Shown piece by piece: positions 1-11,204 of a stretch of DNA of 64,000 nt. The notes beneath the pieces were generated by a model, which saw only the letters and a list, made by a program, of their open reading frames with translations, had not been told where the DNA came from and did not search any database. The stretch spans positions 70,043 through 134,042 of the forward strand of contig NMRA01000435.1 of NCBI GenBank assembly GCA_002633005.1. The letters run 5' to 3'. Positions within the stretch are counted from its first letter, which is position 1, and each line of letters opens with the position of its first letter. Origin of the DNA: Phoronis australis (Eukaryota > Phoronida > Phoronidae). The position numbers and the translations under genes are program-made.

Positions 1-3000
1 ACAACAAATGACAACAGGACGGTCGAAAATTACGCAGAAACACTTGGAATCACGTGCTTTTAACCCACAATGCTGCAACGTCTATCAGGCCATTAGTTGG
101 TGTTTCTCTTTATTTGTTGGTAGCTTGCTTTTCTCAAGTTTTCCTTGATGACTGGATTAACTGTGTTCAACCTTCCAAATCCAGCTAAAGTTTGATGTGC
201 TGTGGACTGTAACTGTGACAGCAGAAAGTTGGATAAACTTGAGAAGCATTCATGGATGCAATATTTTCCGACATGATTCTTAGAATAAGCTTGACATTTC
301 TAGACCAAGCCCAGTGTACCAACATGTCTTTCTACCTCCAGGACAAAGGAGATTTCTATCCTGGAATGTGTCGATGAATTTGGCTTTTGTCCAGCCGTCA
401 TGACTGGTAATTCTTAGTAATTTTGTTTGAATACTTTTGACTATAGGTGGCAGTCTCTAAAAAATTGAAAAAATGACAATTTTTGACATTTTTATTGCGG
501 GAAATAACTGAACAATTATAGTTCTTTATGTAGAAGTTGCTGTAAGACTTGAGGTCGTGTATTTCATCAACTGCTGTTACAGTAGAAAAAGTTAAGCTAA
601 TTTCCAAGCAGTCCCATTGTTTATCATTAGATCCTTAGTCATGTATGGTAATACTCCACTTATTTAGCACGATCACCTGATTTCGCACATCCAAAATTAT
701 ATAAAAAAGTAATGTATTGTTCTTAACTTATTTCGCAGAAGGCTACTTGTAAGATTTTCGTGCCTTACCTAATTTGCACATGGTCAGTTTTGCACTTCGG
801 AAATTGTCAATGCGAAGTATATTTTGAAGTACTGGAAATATTTCAGGATAAAAACACCGGATTAATTCTACAGATGGTTGTGTCCCCGAAGGATTTATGA
901 ATACCTGAAAGTTGTGTTGCCCCCTGTTGGCAGAAACTGATACTGTTATTATTCTTTCGTAGATGACTAGTCACAATACATTGCATGCCCTAGCACCAGA
1001 AGTTTTATGTAACAGATAACAGAATTTTTATTGAATCAACAAACCACATAGGTAGGTCGTAGGTCGTGAATAATTTTTCCCTTATAAATCCAAGAAAATT
1101 TGGTGGAATTTAGAATCCCGACAAATTTGTGTACCAATGCAAAAATTTTTCCTAGTTAAAATTTGATGAAAATTACGCTCGATTATTTCCACCAATTTCC
1201 ACATGGGAACGACTCTTATGTTAATAAGGTCTGAACACTTCATGTTAATAAGGTATGAACACTTTATGTTAATAGGGTCTGAACATTTTATATTCACCAC
1301 TTAATTCATCCATTCATATGGGACGAGTTGTTGATGAGTGTCATGTGTCTCGAAGAAACATTGATTGTTAAACTTTGACCTTTTGGAGATTTCAGTAATC
1401 TTTTTTTTTTATAAGTATTCGATATATCAATTGGTGCGTTTTTTTCATGAGGTAAATTTAGATTCTATTTCCCACATTTAGCCATTAGGTACCAGTTAGG
1501 TCAATAGTTCTCAAATTATTTAATGTCAATCGGACTGACTGGATATTTGTCTATTTCTGCACCTTTGCTCTGACGCCAGTTTCCTCTGTCGTCATAACAA
1601 TATACCTGACCTTTGACCTTTGCTACTTCTACCTTTTCAAAAGACAGTGTCAGTGAGCTGTGGCAATTCTCCACGTATTTTGCTCAAAAATAATTGCCAA
1701 AATTGTCTCTTTGTATTCCTGAACAGCTCAGTCAGGAAAATGAAGCAGTAAAATTATTGAGGATTTGTTTCCTAACTAATTTAACAACTAGTGAGCTTAT
1801 GCGTTAGCTGTTGTGATGACTTTTAAATGCTAAGGCACTGCTATAAATTTTCGTTTTAGAAAAACATATCATGGGTCATTTGACCCTTAGAGCCTTAAGT
1901 CCATCCATCAGTTTAATGGAGCTATTGTCAACCCGTTTTTTGCCGTACTTTTTGGATGCAATTTTTTAGCCTGTATCTTTTTCGGGTGTGAAATTTTGTC
2001 TGCTATCCCAACACGTTACATGGAATTAGATCAGCTGTGCTGTACGGTTGCTTTTGTTGGAATCTGATTACAAGACAAAATAAGACATGATTGTGACACA
2101 AGTTTAATCCGCCATTTGGCCAGACTATAACAATGTGTCAGCACGGAAAACTTTTATAGGCTGATGATGTAAGGTGCACTCCTAAAAATATCTTGTAGCT
2201 ACGTGGCAAGCTCTGCGTCATCCTATGGAAGACCTTTGCTAACATTTATCACGTGATTTCATCTGATAAGGAAATGTTGTTGAACAAGTTGTCGTCGTCA
2301 CGATTTTTCATTCAATTTTCGAAAAACTTTGTGGGTGCACACAACCCTTCATGTTTTGTAACAAAGGGAACAAATTAACTATTGTTTACAGCGTTAACTT
2401 TCATCGTCATTTATCTGCAGTGGTACAATGGTGGTGGTGGCGAGGAAGGGAACAAAATGCATTTTAAGACTATTCCCAGTTTGTGCTAAATGGTATTGTT
2501 ACCCATTGTGCATATCTTACATTAACTAGTTGGTGTAGTTACGCGGTTCTTTTTAGATGCCTTGTTTTTTCAAAAATAAAAATTCTCTTGATGCCAGCTT
2601 TAGTTGTATAGCAATGTTCTTTTCCTTTTTTACAGAAATTTACCTGGTGTCGGCTAAGGTGGTGCTTAAATGTCTTTTTGTTTTTTTTACAAACGGGATC
2701 TCAGGGTCTGATCTCCGTACTTGAAACTCCACTAGAAAACTGACCAATAGCACGGCATGGTTCGAATAAACTTACAAATTTGTAATTAAATCATTCAACT
2801 TGATTGGTGCTTCACGTCTAAGTTAGGTCTCAGTGTAGAGCGTCTTTTTCTTTTTTATAAAAATTCATCTGGCTTCGGTTTTAAAGTTAAAGATATGTGG
2901 AACTTCAAAGTGCTGTTGGTATACACCAGTGCCAAATATATGGTTAAAAGTGTTCATCGTTGTCTCCTGAGATTATGGTAAAAAATGGAAAAGTTAGTTA

Positions 3001-3163
3001 TTAGGAGATATTTAGTTAGTCGAGTATAACGTTTCAAGCCTGGAGCTCAGGCCCTTGATCACATGACTGTTCTTTCCGCCGTTGTAAAACCGGAAGTAAC
3101 ACCTGATTGGAAATAGGAGGAAGTTGCGGTCCCTGGCCACGGTTAGGTGGGGGTTTGCACTGC
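1..3163. other. non-coding stretch, no gene recognised
   Basis: AT-rich sequence with only short chance reading frames. I looked on the + strand for the missing N-terminal FKBP exon or exons (the conserved start through the 'HYTG' region) and did not find them. The region may be a 5' intron of the FKBP gene or intergenic DNA. The only clear structure is a small tandem repeat at 1214-1288. Confidence 0.5.
1214..1288. repeat. tandem repeat, 3 units of about 25 bp
   Basis: Three imperfect units, each with ATGTTAATARGGTMTGAACA, start near 1217, 1242 and 1266. Each is followed by a variable CTT/TTT spacer. This looks like a small minisatellite with no evident function. Confidence 0.7.
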
Positions 3164-3338
3164 TTAAAGGAGAATACCACCCGATTTAATTAGTCTTTTT
3201 ACCGTCTTAATCGCTTTATATCCGCATCACCTCCTATACGGTCGACCTTACCTCGCTGAGAGGTGTCGCGTTAACCTGTGAGGAAGGTGAGAAACGACAC
3301 TGCTACGTCAGTGGTTCTTCAGCAGAGTGAGTGCCGCT

Positions 3339-3540
3339 ATGGTGTGGTGTATCGTTCCGGCTTGTGTGAACTACGAAGCTGCGAGGAAAGCGGGTATATC
3401 GTTTTTTCGATTCTTGAGAGCCCATGATGCTTCAGAAGTGGCTCGCGGTAGTGAGGAATGAAAAGTACGTTGTTAATACCAAGTATGAGGCCGTGAAACT
3501 TCTCTGTGTCTGTCAGTGGCCTGCACTTCGTCAGATCGGT
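3339..3540 (+). pseudogene. broken THAP-type zinc finger fragment
   Basis: An ATG at 3339 opens a 40-codon frame (stop 3459-3461) beginning MVWCIVPACVNY, with the C-x4-C pair and, further on, the FFRF segment expected in a THAP domain. The next THAP elements, QKWLAVVRNEKY with the invariant Trp, continue in the +1 frame from about 3425. A GLHFV segment resembling the terminal Cys/His-Phe part lies in a third frame near 3520. The domain is thus split by at least two frameshifts and its third zinc-ligand Cys is not visible. It sits 157 bp inside the left end of the Kolobok-like element, where the transposase DNA-binding domain would be expected. An alternative is a real exon with unrecognised introns, but I see no splice sites that restore the frame. 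Confidence 0.65.
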
Positions 3541-3722
3541 CGTTGATCAGTTTTTGATTATGGAGAGTTGTAGTTGGCCATGAGAACATAAACAATTACA
3601 ATTACCAGTAATTCAAGGCGTGAGAACATATCGTTTTATATAACCTGTTTGGTGACTGACTCATTCGTCAGGCTTCTGTTTGGTCCTCTGGGTGTAGGAT
3701 GTTTTTTCGCCACTTCTTTTTC

Positions 3723-3875
3723 TCAGCCGTAAAACGTCGTAAGCACACCTTTTTTTAGGTATGGTGCAAAATCAGGATGGTCCGTGAGACACATTTGCGC
3801 TTCTCCAAGAATTCGTTTCAATTGCGGAATTTCGTGGCAGCAAACGCAAGGGTCAGTCTTTCCATTATCGTGCAG
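3723..3875 (-). pseudogene. fragment of P2X7-C-terminal-like zinc-binding module
   Basis: A - strand frame ending at TGA 3723-3725 reads PCVCCHEI, then after about 14 residues CLTDHPDF, then GVLTTFY. The 'C-x-CCHE' and 'C[IL]T[DE]HP[DG]F ... VL' signatures are those of the cytosolic domain of vertebrate P2X7, which is also common in invertebrate stand-alone and transposon-associated proteins. The frame is closed upstream by a stop at 3876-3878, and the expected C-terminal half is not readable, so this is a relic. It lies inside the TTAA-flanked element but in the opposite orientation to the THAP fragment. It could be a second gene of the element or a nested insertion. Confidence 0.55.
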
Positions 3876-5135
3876 TTAGCTCACTGACACCATGACACAT
3901 TCAAACAGTTTTTGGAACTATTCATATGTTTCGGCGTTGTGTCTGCACATTCACGGAGCCTCTCTATTATTTCTTGATCAGTGTATTCTCATGAAACCTA
4001 ACAATGGACCTGTGAAGTCTTCGTCTGATGAGCACTTGTCTAAGTTGGGATTGCTAGTCGCCGCGTTGATGTTTGTATTGTGCGTTCTGTTTCAAAATGA
4101 ATTATTCTCACCCTAACCAATGCTTGTATAAATTGAAGCAAAGTCTGTCTCATTAGATACAATTTGTAATACCTCACAGTGTTCGTGAGTGCAAATGTTT
4201 TGAGAAGCTAGCAATGAATAAATCACTGCGTTACCGGATTTAGATGCAATGAACCGGCTAATTCAGTGATCGGTCACCGTGGTCGTGTGTGTACTTGCTA
4301 ATTCAGTGTTTGCTGACAGAAAGCTGTTGTGAAACAATAACTCCATTTTATATCCTATGATCAGATGTTAGGGGAATCTTTATTTATATATTCATGTACA
4401 TTATTCGAATCATTGTTACTGTACAATTTTTTTGCCCTGACGGTCTGTGGATGGGCAACCTGACTAGCGGCCCCTGACGAGTTAGTAAGTAGATTTGCAG
4501 GTTTGTCAAAATAATCAGCGTGCACATTTTTTCTTTGGCTCACTAGTGTAGTGTTTTCGTGACTGGAAGTTTTGTTTCCAACCTTGGCTGGTTTATGTTC
4601 ATGAAGTTCAGTCCGGCTGCGATGGGCCTGGTCGGGTTCCGAGCCGGGATAGCAAGTGTTGTGTGTGTTTAGAACAGAAAAAATCGCAAGTCTAAAATTG
4701 TTCTCATGTCTGTATTTCACGAAAGAATAATTTGAATTTATCACCAAACAGACCCCAAACTCCTGCGACCGACCGTGCGGTAAATTGATCTACTGAACTT
4801 TGTAGGCTAGGATACGTTTAAATACCTGAAAATCCATACCAGCGAAATAAAATAACACGTTTGTATAATAACTCGATATATATGTAAAGATTTTACATCA
4901 AATTTTGATGGTTTATTGGTGTAAAATGATGAATTCAAGCGATAAGCTGACACCAGTAATCGTGTTGTGAACTGCTGAACAGACTGCATTCGAACCTCTG
5001 ACGTCACTGGTTAATTTCAACACCTCCCTCAGCCGTAAGGTGTCTGGTAAAAGAGCTGTACCTACTGTTATCCAGTGGAACTACTCATCTAAATTGATAC
5101 AAAATAGGTTGTTTTTGGGTGGCATTCTCCTTTAA

Positions 5136-5916
5136 TGTAAGTGGCCTCTTTGATCAGTGCCAATATTCCTCTCTGGATAAAAATTGAGTATAATAAAAAA
5201 TTCAGTTTAAGACAAAATATGGTGTAATGAGTAAAATTTCTTCTTTTGTCAAATTTTTCAAAATATGACTAACTATTGATTGTTTTGGTTTTCGCATGGC
5301 TTATTGTAATGCCACTAAACATCATTGAGTCAACTTAAGTCATTTATAGTATAATGCAAGGGTAAGCCTTTAGTATTTAGTTTTGTTCCCAATTGAAAAT
5401 TTTTTTCTACCGTACGGTAATTTCTCACAAATTTTGGACACATGTAATTACCAGAATTGGTCTTTTCTCGGAATCATTGTCTGATGGTAGGTATTGTATA
5501 AATCTGCAAAGCGATATATATAGCATTTATATGCAGATTGGTGTAACTGTTCTTTTATCCGCCTCACTTGTCGGCCATATGGTGTTCTAAATTTGGGAGA
5601 TTTTACCATACATTTATAATACATGCACGTGCATGTGCACACGTGCATAATATGATCTGCACATACGCATTTTATGATCTGCATATAGTCAAGGCTAAAG
5701 TTTTTCAAGCTCGGGAATTACTCTAACGTAGATAAGGTACAAATTGAGATGAAATTCATTATGGTGTGTCACCGTGCGTGGACAAATTCAACAGCTAGTG
5801 TTTTCGTATTAAAAAACTGACAAACATGGGCGCCTCGAGAGTTGTTGAATTATTCATGTGCCTTGAAAATAATGTATTATGTACGAACCTTTCTCGAGCC
5901 CTGTTTCTAATTGCAG
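5136..5916. other. non-coding, presumed FKBP intron
   Basis: No exon recognised. The stretch ends in a polypyrimidine tract and AG (5915-5916) that precede the first visible FKBP exon. Near 5620-5700 there are overlapping palindromic ACGTGCATGTGCAC-type motifs and a short direct repeat of TATGATCTGCA; I attach no function to these. Confidence 0.5.
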
Positions 5917-6029
5917 GTACGCTGACTAGTGGTAAAAAGTTTGACTCGTCCCGAGATCGCGGCCAACCGTTTACCTTCAAAATTGGTGCTGGTGAAGTGA
6001 TCCGAGGCTGGGATGAAGGGGTGGCCCAG
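5917..6029 (+). CDS. FKBP1A: FKBP exon: substrate pocket, first half
   Basis: 113 nt bounded by TTGCAG and GTGAAT. It starts with GT, completing a Gly codon split by the upstream intron (the YTG Gly of the family). It encodes [15 protein letters not shown], then the PFTF strand, then [12 protein letters not shown], ending on a codon boundary. It carries the Phe, Asp, Arg and Trp residues that line the FKBP active site. Confidence 0.92.
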
Positions 6030-7722
6030 GTGAATCAGTTAGAAATTGAAAAACCTCAAACTTACAAAATTTATACAATTACCTTCTTGTTGAAAAAAGT
6101 GCGCTATGTCGAAAGAGCATCAGTTGGCGAAAAATTTTGATTAAAAATTAGTTTTCATGAAAATTTGTTGTATAGCTTTTTTACAAAAAGAGCATCTAAC
6201 GAAACTTGCATGCAATGGTGAATGAAAACAGCCGTGTTGTTGCTTTTTAGTTCAATACAAAACATATTTATGGTAAGCAAATGAATTGGCTGTGTGCTGA
6301 TTCAACTAAATTTACAGGCAGGTCTACGATATCCTAAGGGTGTAGTCCCACCACAGTTTTAGAAAGAAAGCGTCCGTGTAGGCCCTAGGCACGTTAACAT
6401 AACATTTTTGTCTAACTTGTTCTTAAGGGAGGGGCGCGGTGCTGTTTCTTAAATCCGTCTATGAATTTTAATTAAAACTTTTATGAATCATTGTTTCCGT
6501 AAACACGCACTTTTCCAATTATTTGAATTCATGATGCGTGCCTGAAGTAGCTAGACTTGAGTAAGCTAAAATTCATGTATAATAATCGAATTGCCAAATG
6601 TTTTATGTTATTCATGGAAATGAATCACAGTCTTTGATCCGTGTATTAAAAAATCCTGAGGCTGCATGCCTTTGTGTTCTCTAAGTGGAGCAGATTTCTC
6701 TGAGGATTGCGATTCAATTTTTCCAAAAATTATAATTTGTTACGCAAGGACAGGTGACCTTTGGGATTTTTTACGCCGTTCAAAGGTCAAGATTCGTTTC
6801 GATGTATAAAATATCATGTGATATCTTGAGTAATAAGTATGAAGTCTTTTTATTTCAACAGATGTCAAAGGGTCAAAGATGTAAGCTGACTATTACTCCA
6901 GACTATGGCTACGGTTCACGTGGGTACCCTGGCGTATATCCTTTCTGAATAATTCAGCTTGGCTCTTTAAGATTTTTGGTTTGTTTAGCCTCCCAAGTTG
7001 ACATTAATGTTGTTATTATCATGAAACTATCGAGCTGTTTTGTCGTGAGGAAATCTTTTTAAACTAAACTTTGCGCTCTTATCGATATCAGTTGATGTGA
7101 GAAGTGGTGAAATTATTTAGTTGTCATTTCGGACTGCATTGTAGTCATTTCGCTAAAATCTGATCAATTTCAGACAAAAATAATTGCCAAATTGCACTTT
7201 GCAAGTAGAAGACTGAAAATACCTGCTTAATTATAAATTGTAAAGTTGCCATAAAACCACACTTGGTAAATATTTAATCATTTGTAGTAATGAGAAATTA
7301 GAGAAGCATTGCTAGAATGACAGGCTAAACAAGAATTTGTTTTCATGCTTCATTCTGATATTCACTCAAACAAATAAGGCGCTGTCTGAAATGTCGATGG
7401 TAAATTCTTCAGTCATTTCGCCCAAAATTAATTGTTAAAAAGTGTCATTTTGTAACTTTAAAGCTTGTTCCAGTGGTATGACTAATTGGATGTATGTCAA
7501 ATGCCTTTTTATGACAGTCATATTGTACAAATTTCATATGCAAAAATTTTCTTGAGGTGCATTTTTTGCAATTTCACGTTTCCATAATTGGGGAGTAAGT
7601 AGGTGACAGACACCGTATTTTTGAAGTTTTTGCCGTGTATGCATAGTTTGCCTTAACTCATGCTCACTATTCCACCAAATGCTACACTTATCTTTGACGT
7701 GGAACTGATCAGCATCAAGTGA
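5917..7722 (+). CDS. FKBP1A: FKBP12-type peptidyl-prolyl cis-trans isomerase, 3' part
   Basis: Three exons (5917-6029, 6862-6935, 7668-7722) join in frame to the C-terminal 80 or so residues of a roughly 108-residue cytosolic FKBP12-class protein. FKBP12 isomerises Xaa-Pro bonds, binds FK506/rapamycin, and docks on type I TGF-beta receptors and ryanodine/IP3 receptors. Pocket residues are visible: FDSSRDR (Phe36, Asp37, Arg42 by human numbering), EVIRGW (Glu54 to Trp59), PDYGYG (Tyr82), [14 protein letters not shown] (Ile90/91 region, Phe99), ending ISIK then TGA. Differences from human are Ala81 to Gly and His87 to Tyr. The exons for residues 1-33 were not found and may lie upstream, perhaps beyond the Kolobok relic. 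The first two visible exons are joined by a GT-AG intron, the last two by an AT-AC minor intron. The gene is convergent with MIB1. Confidence 0.9.
6862..6935 (+). CDS. FKBP1A: FKBP exon: '[11 protein letters not shown]' to 'GYPGV'
   Basis: 74 nt after the CAACAG acceptor. It encodes [18 protein letters not shown] and the GYPG turn. The exon ends after GGC GT, and the Val codon is completed by the first base of the next exon. The intron then begins ATATCCTTTC, a U12-type donor. Reading on without splicing hits a stop two codons later (after PF). Confidence 0.92.
6936..7667 (+). other. AT-AC U12-type (minor spliceosome) intron
   Basis: 732-nt intron. The donor is ATATCCTTTC (6936-6945), matching the U12 consensus ATATCCTTY. 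CCTTAACTC (7651-7659) matches the U12 branch-point consensus TCCTTAACY, with the probable branch A at 7656, 11 nt before the terminal AC (7666-7667). There is no AG between the branch motif and the exon. Joining 6935 to 7668 gives GGC GTT ATT CCA CCA, the conserved Gly-Val-Ile-Pro-Pro of FKBP12, so the borders are fixed by the protein. Confidence 0.9.
7668..7722 (+). CDS. FKBP1A: FKBP terminal exon
   Basis: 55 nt. The first T completes a Val codon, then the exon encodes [17 protein letters not shown] and TGA (7720-7722). This is the last beta strand of the FKBP fold, with the conserved IPP, ATL and FDVEL segments. It is preceded by an AC rather than AG acceptor (see the AT-AC intron). Confidence 0.92.
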
Positions 7723-8817
7723 TCTGCAAGTTGGCAGTTGTGCAACCGTCTGTGCACGCAGGCGCCTTACTGACTGCATATTCTATCACACCCTCACCGC
7801 ATTATTCACACATCTTGTATACACAGAATTTTTTTCGCTTTTTTTCTATCACGCACCTTCGTTGGCACAGCGGATGACAGAGCACTACTTAAAGCTGCGG
7901 AAAATGTTTAGTACATTGATCGTTGACAAGTGGACGCTGGAAATGGCTGTTGGACTGTATTTTGTTATGAAGAGGTTGTAATCATCGTTATCATCGCTGT
8001 CACAGTGCTCTTTGACTTGGACAATTACAGCGGCTATGGATTGGTCGTCACTGTTTTCGAAAAGTCAATAAGAGTTGTATGTTATGTGGTCACATGACCA
8101 GGTGCAAGAACTGGCCATTGGTGATAACGACAGAGTCCAATAGATGGTGCTGCTGTGGTGCCTTATTAAGTCCTGGAAGCTTTTCCCCTACTTCACTAGT
8201 TGAGCGATTCTTTTGGAAGGCCTGCAAAAGCAGTGACTTCTTTATTAGGGTTTGAAGCAACTTTAAGATAAGTGTTTTTTACTTGATAAACGTTGCATGT
8301 ATCATGCATTTGTATACTCTCTTGTAGTGTCCAACTTTGTCGTCTCATTCAGAAGTACTATTAATGTAGTCGATTCTGATCTTTAATTGCCAAAAAATAA
8401 TGGTTCTAATTGGGACCTTTCAGATACAGATTTATCTTCTCAAGGATTGTGCGGATGAATCGTCTTGAAAGGCTTAAAAAATTTAAAGATTTTTGTACAA
8501 CAAAAAAACCTCAATATACTGTCATTTGAATGGAGACCTGCATTTTTATTGCCCTTCCAACATTTAGCAAAATTAGTAATGCGCATGCATTTTTCTGAAC
8601 ATCATTGATAGTAAAGCCTTGAAAATGTTCATTACATTGAAGGAGCTTCTTCCAGTTGTATGGTATCGTAAAATTAAATTCAAAGTCAATAGCCACACCC
8701 TGATTTCAGCTCCTTTTTTGCAGCAGAAGGAAAACGCATAGTATAGTCGACTTAAATTTTAAAATACACGTTGCGTACGAAAAACACCTTTCTTATTCAA
8801 CACTGAAGCCTCTAATA

Positions 8818-8823
8818 TTTATT
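8818..8823 (-). terminator. candidate distal MIB1 poly(A) signal
   Basis: TTTATT on the + strand, so AATAAA in MIB1 sense, about 2.9 kb after the stop codon. Assigned on motif and orientation only. Confidence 0.25.
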
Positions 8824-11198
8824 AGCATCTCAAGGACAATACTAACGTTCATGGCAGAGGAAGGTATGCAGTGAAGATATTACAAATACAAAACCATATT
8901 GTTTAAATAATTTCGGTACATATGCCTAAACAACTGCTTACTAAAGCATTCAATAATTAATTAATAATTTTACATATACATTACATTGGTTACAAACTTT
9001 AACGGACAGTAATGTGTCAAAGATATGCTTGTGTTCAGTTCCATTCACATCGGTGTCCAAATCCTATGCCGACACAAATGCGCGCATTTTAAATGATAAA
9101 CATGTGTGATAAACCATTCCGCACATTTCTCCAATGTTGTTATTTCAGAAACTCAATATTAATCGTGTTCAGTATAATTACTGACAACTTCTCATACTCA
9201 ACCTAAGATACATTTAATTATTGATTCGTCTGCAAATTCTATGAGATACGCAAGCGGAACATAACCTATATTGCACTATAATGTAACACGTGTTGTAAAA
9301 AACAGTTAATTTAACCAATTTACAATTGAAAATGCAGCAAATTAAAACCAAACACTTCTGGAATTTCACAGTAATTTTCTCCCAATGTCAAGAAGCCACC
9401 TGGGAATTAATGACCGACTGGTTCACATGGAGATTGCACTGCCCTCTGTTGGTGTTCAAAAATAACTCCAGGGCCCTGGGCCATGAGTCAGACAATGCAA
9501 ATCTGAGCCCTCTGTCTGTCCTTCAGACGACTTGGCAACACTGGGATATAATTACTGGAAGTTTCCAAACATTTGGTTTATGATTTACCTGCACTAAGAG
9601 TAACTAACAAAATATCGTAATAAGAATCATCAAATCACTTTCATAACACTAAGAAGGCACGCAATATTTTCTAAATACAGAAAGTGCGCACCAGTTTTGC
9701 AATAATGCAATGCAAACATCTGCAAATTATTCTGACGAAATTTTAAGCCAAATATACGCTGCATGCAACTAGTGTAGCGTCCGAGTGACCAGTTGACTAA
9801 CTTAACTTTTAAAGTGTTTTCTACTATTTAAATTTACAAAACTATTTCTAGTTAACCAAAATTCGTAAGACACAAGATTCCTGGAAAGGGCAAAACTTAA
9901 GACGGACAAAAATTATGAACGTGTATGATACCACACATTCAACCTTGTTTGGTTTTCAATTCCACATTGACTGAACAAGAAATAAGCAGTCAGTGAGTAC
10001 CCCAAATAAGACATATACGTGTAACACAGTTCCAGTTGTCTATGAAAACTTGCAATTTTAAGGTTAATTTACAGTAAAAATTCTCCACTTAGGACAGTCG
10101 CGAAATTTGGGACACCGAACTTGAAACTGAAATCGAAGTTTCTCCATTCTGATGATTAGCATGGGGCGATTCTCTGGCATTCGTCATATTTTTTTAAATA
10201 TCAGACACTCCAGTTTGCATCAACAGAATCTGAACACAGACAGAGCAATTCATAGAATTGTCAATCATGTGTTCCTGTAGTACACAACATCACAGTGAAT
10301 GCCTTAATTTTTGTAGACAATAGTACTTCTTGAATTCGGGACGTCCAATATAGCCAATTTCCAACGTTTGATACAAGCTCAGACTGTGAGCAAAATAAGC
10401 AATTTTTCACTGTCCCAAACTGAACAATTATACCGTAAGTCCTGTATTGAATTTTCTAAACATGCAGGACGTGGGTCTCCCCAAGTATAGTACAAACACT
10501 GTGTCCAGTTACTGACTACACAGGTCAAGCAAACATCTAGCTTATCTTAAGTTAACTCGCACTCACGTCAACTAGTATCTAAGTCAACTCCTGGTAATTC
10601 TTTGCACGCTGCTAAGTTCAACTACAACTGGTCTGCGAGAAAAATTAAACTGGCCTGGGTAAGAGCAAACTCAGACACGAGTTGACTTGGGTACAATCTG
10701 ACCAGCTACGGCCTTACCAAAAAAACTGTGGCAACTAACTTGACTAAATTAACTCAGCATTGTTCGTTTGCAACTAAAGACGTTGCTTTTTGCACAGAAT
10801 AAACCAACATCTACGGTAAGACACAACAGGAAAATTACGTGATTTTGCAACACAACTTTTGACATACTACATTTTCTCCTTACACAGCTTACAGTACATA
10901 TGGAGAATGGTTATTGTGCAAATACACACCGAGAACGACGCCCAAAACATAAATCCAGTCTTCTGGAACAACTTTTAAGGACATTCTCTAGACGAATGGA
11001 AAATGTCCGATTCGCGACAACCAGGCAATTATGAGCAGATGGGAGCTGAGATTTGTAAGCTTATAATCGCGTATTCCTCACCACCTTAATGAATGGTAAG
11101 GAGCACCATCTTAGAAATGGCATTTTGATTTTCATATGAATAAGTAACTCTTAAACCAGATAGCAGAAGGTGGAGGCAGAAATCTTTTCAGACTTGTA

Positions 11199-11204
11199 TT
11201 TATT
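11199..11204 (-). terminator. candidate proximal MIB1 poly(A) signal
   Basis: TTTATT on the + strand gives AATAAA in MIB1 sense, about 520 nt past the stop. Motif only, no downstream element was confirmed. Confidence 0.25.

Larger units (their letters stand above)
3164..5135. mobile_element. degenerate Kolobok/T2-type DNA transposon
   Basis: TTAA at 3164-3167 is followed by AGGAGAATACCACCC (3168-3182). At the other end GGGTGGCATTCTCCT (5117-5131) is followed by TTAA (5132-5135). The 15-bp inverted termini match at 14 of 15 positions, and the flanking TTAA copies look like a target-site duplication. The left end reads TTAAAGGAG, which fits the TTAAAGGRR terminus known for T2 elements of the Kolobok superfamily. 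Kolobok transposases often carry a THAP DNA-binding domain, and a broken THAP fragment lies just inside the left end. piggyBac also uses TTAA but has CCC-type ends, so Kolobok fits better. The element is about 1.96 kb, has no intact transposase, and is presumably dead. It lies upstream of the visible FKBP exons, possibly in an FKBP intron. Confidence 0.75.

Noticed and set aside
4361-4747. 128-codon - strand frame as a transposase or host gene
   Set aside because: It lies inside the Kolobok-like element but matches no domain I recognise, and has no support beyond being open.
4985-5000. tRNA B-box-like GGTTCGAAT on the - strand
   Set aside because: No A box, acceptor stem or cloverleaf could be drawn around it.
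6934-6945. Ordinary GT donor (GTATAT) for the last FKBP intron
   Set aside because: No AG acceptor lies near the final exon, and the frame would need a different join. The AT-AC pair restores the conserved GVIPP exactly.
9326-9583. 85-codon + frame in the FKBP-MIB1 spacer
   Set aside because: No recognisable domain; it is antisense to the presumed MIB1 3' UTR.
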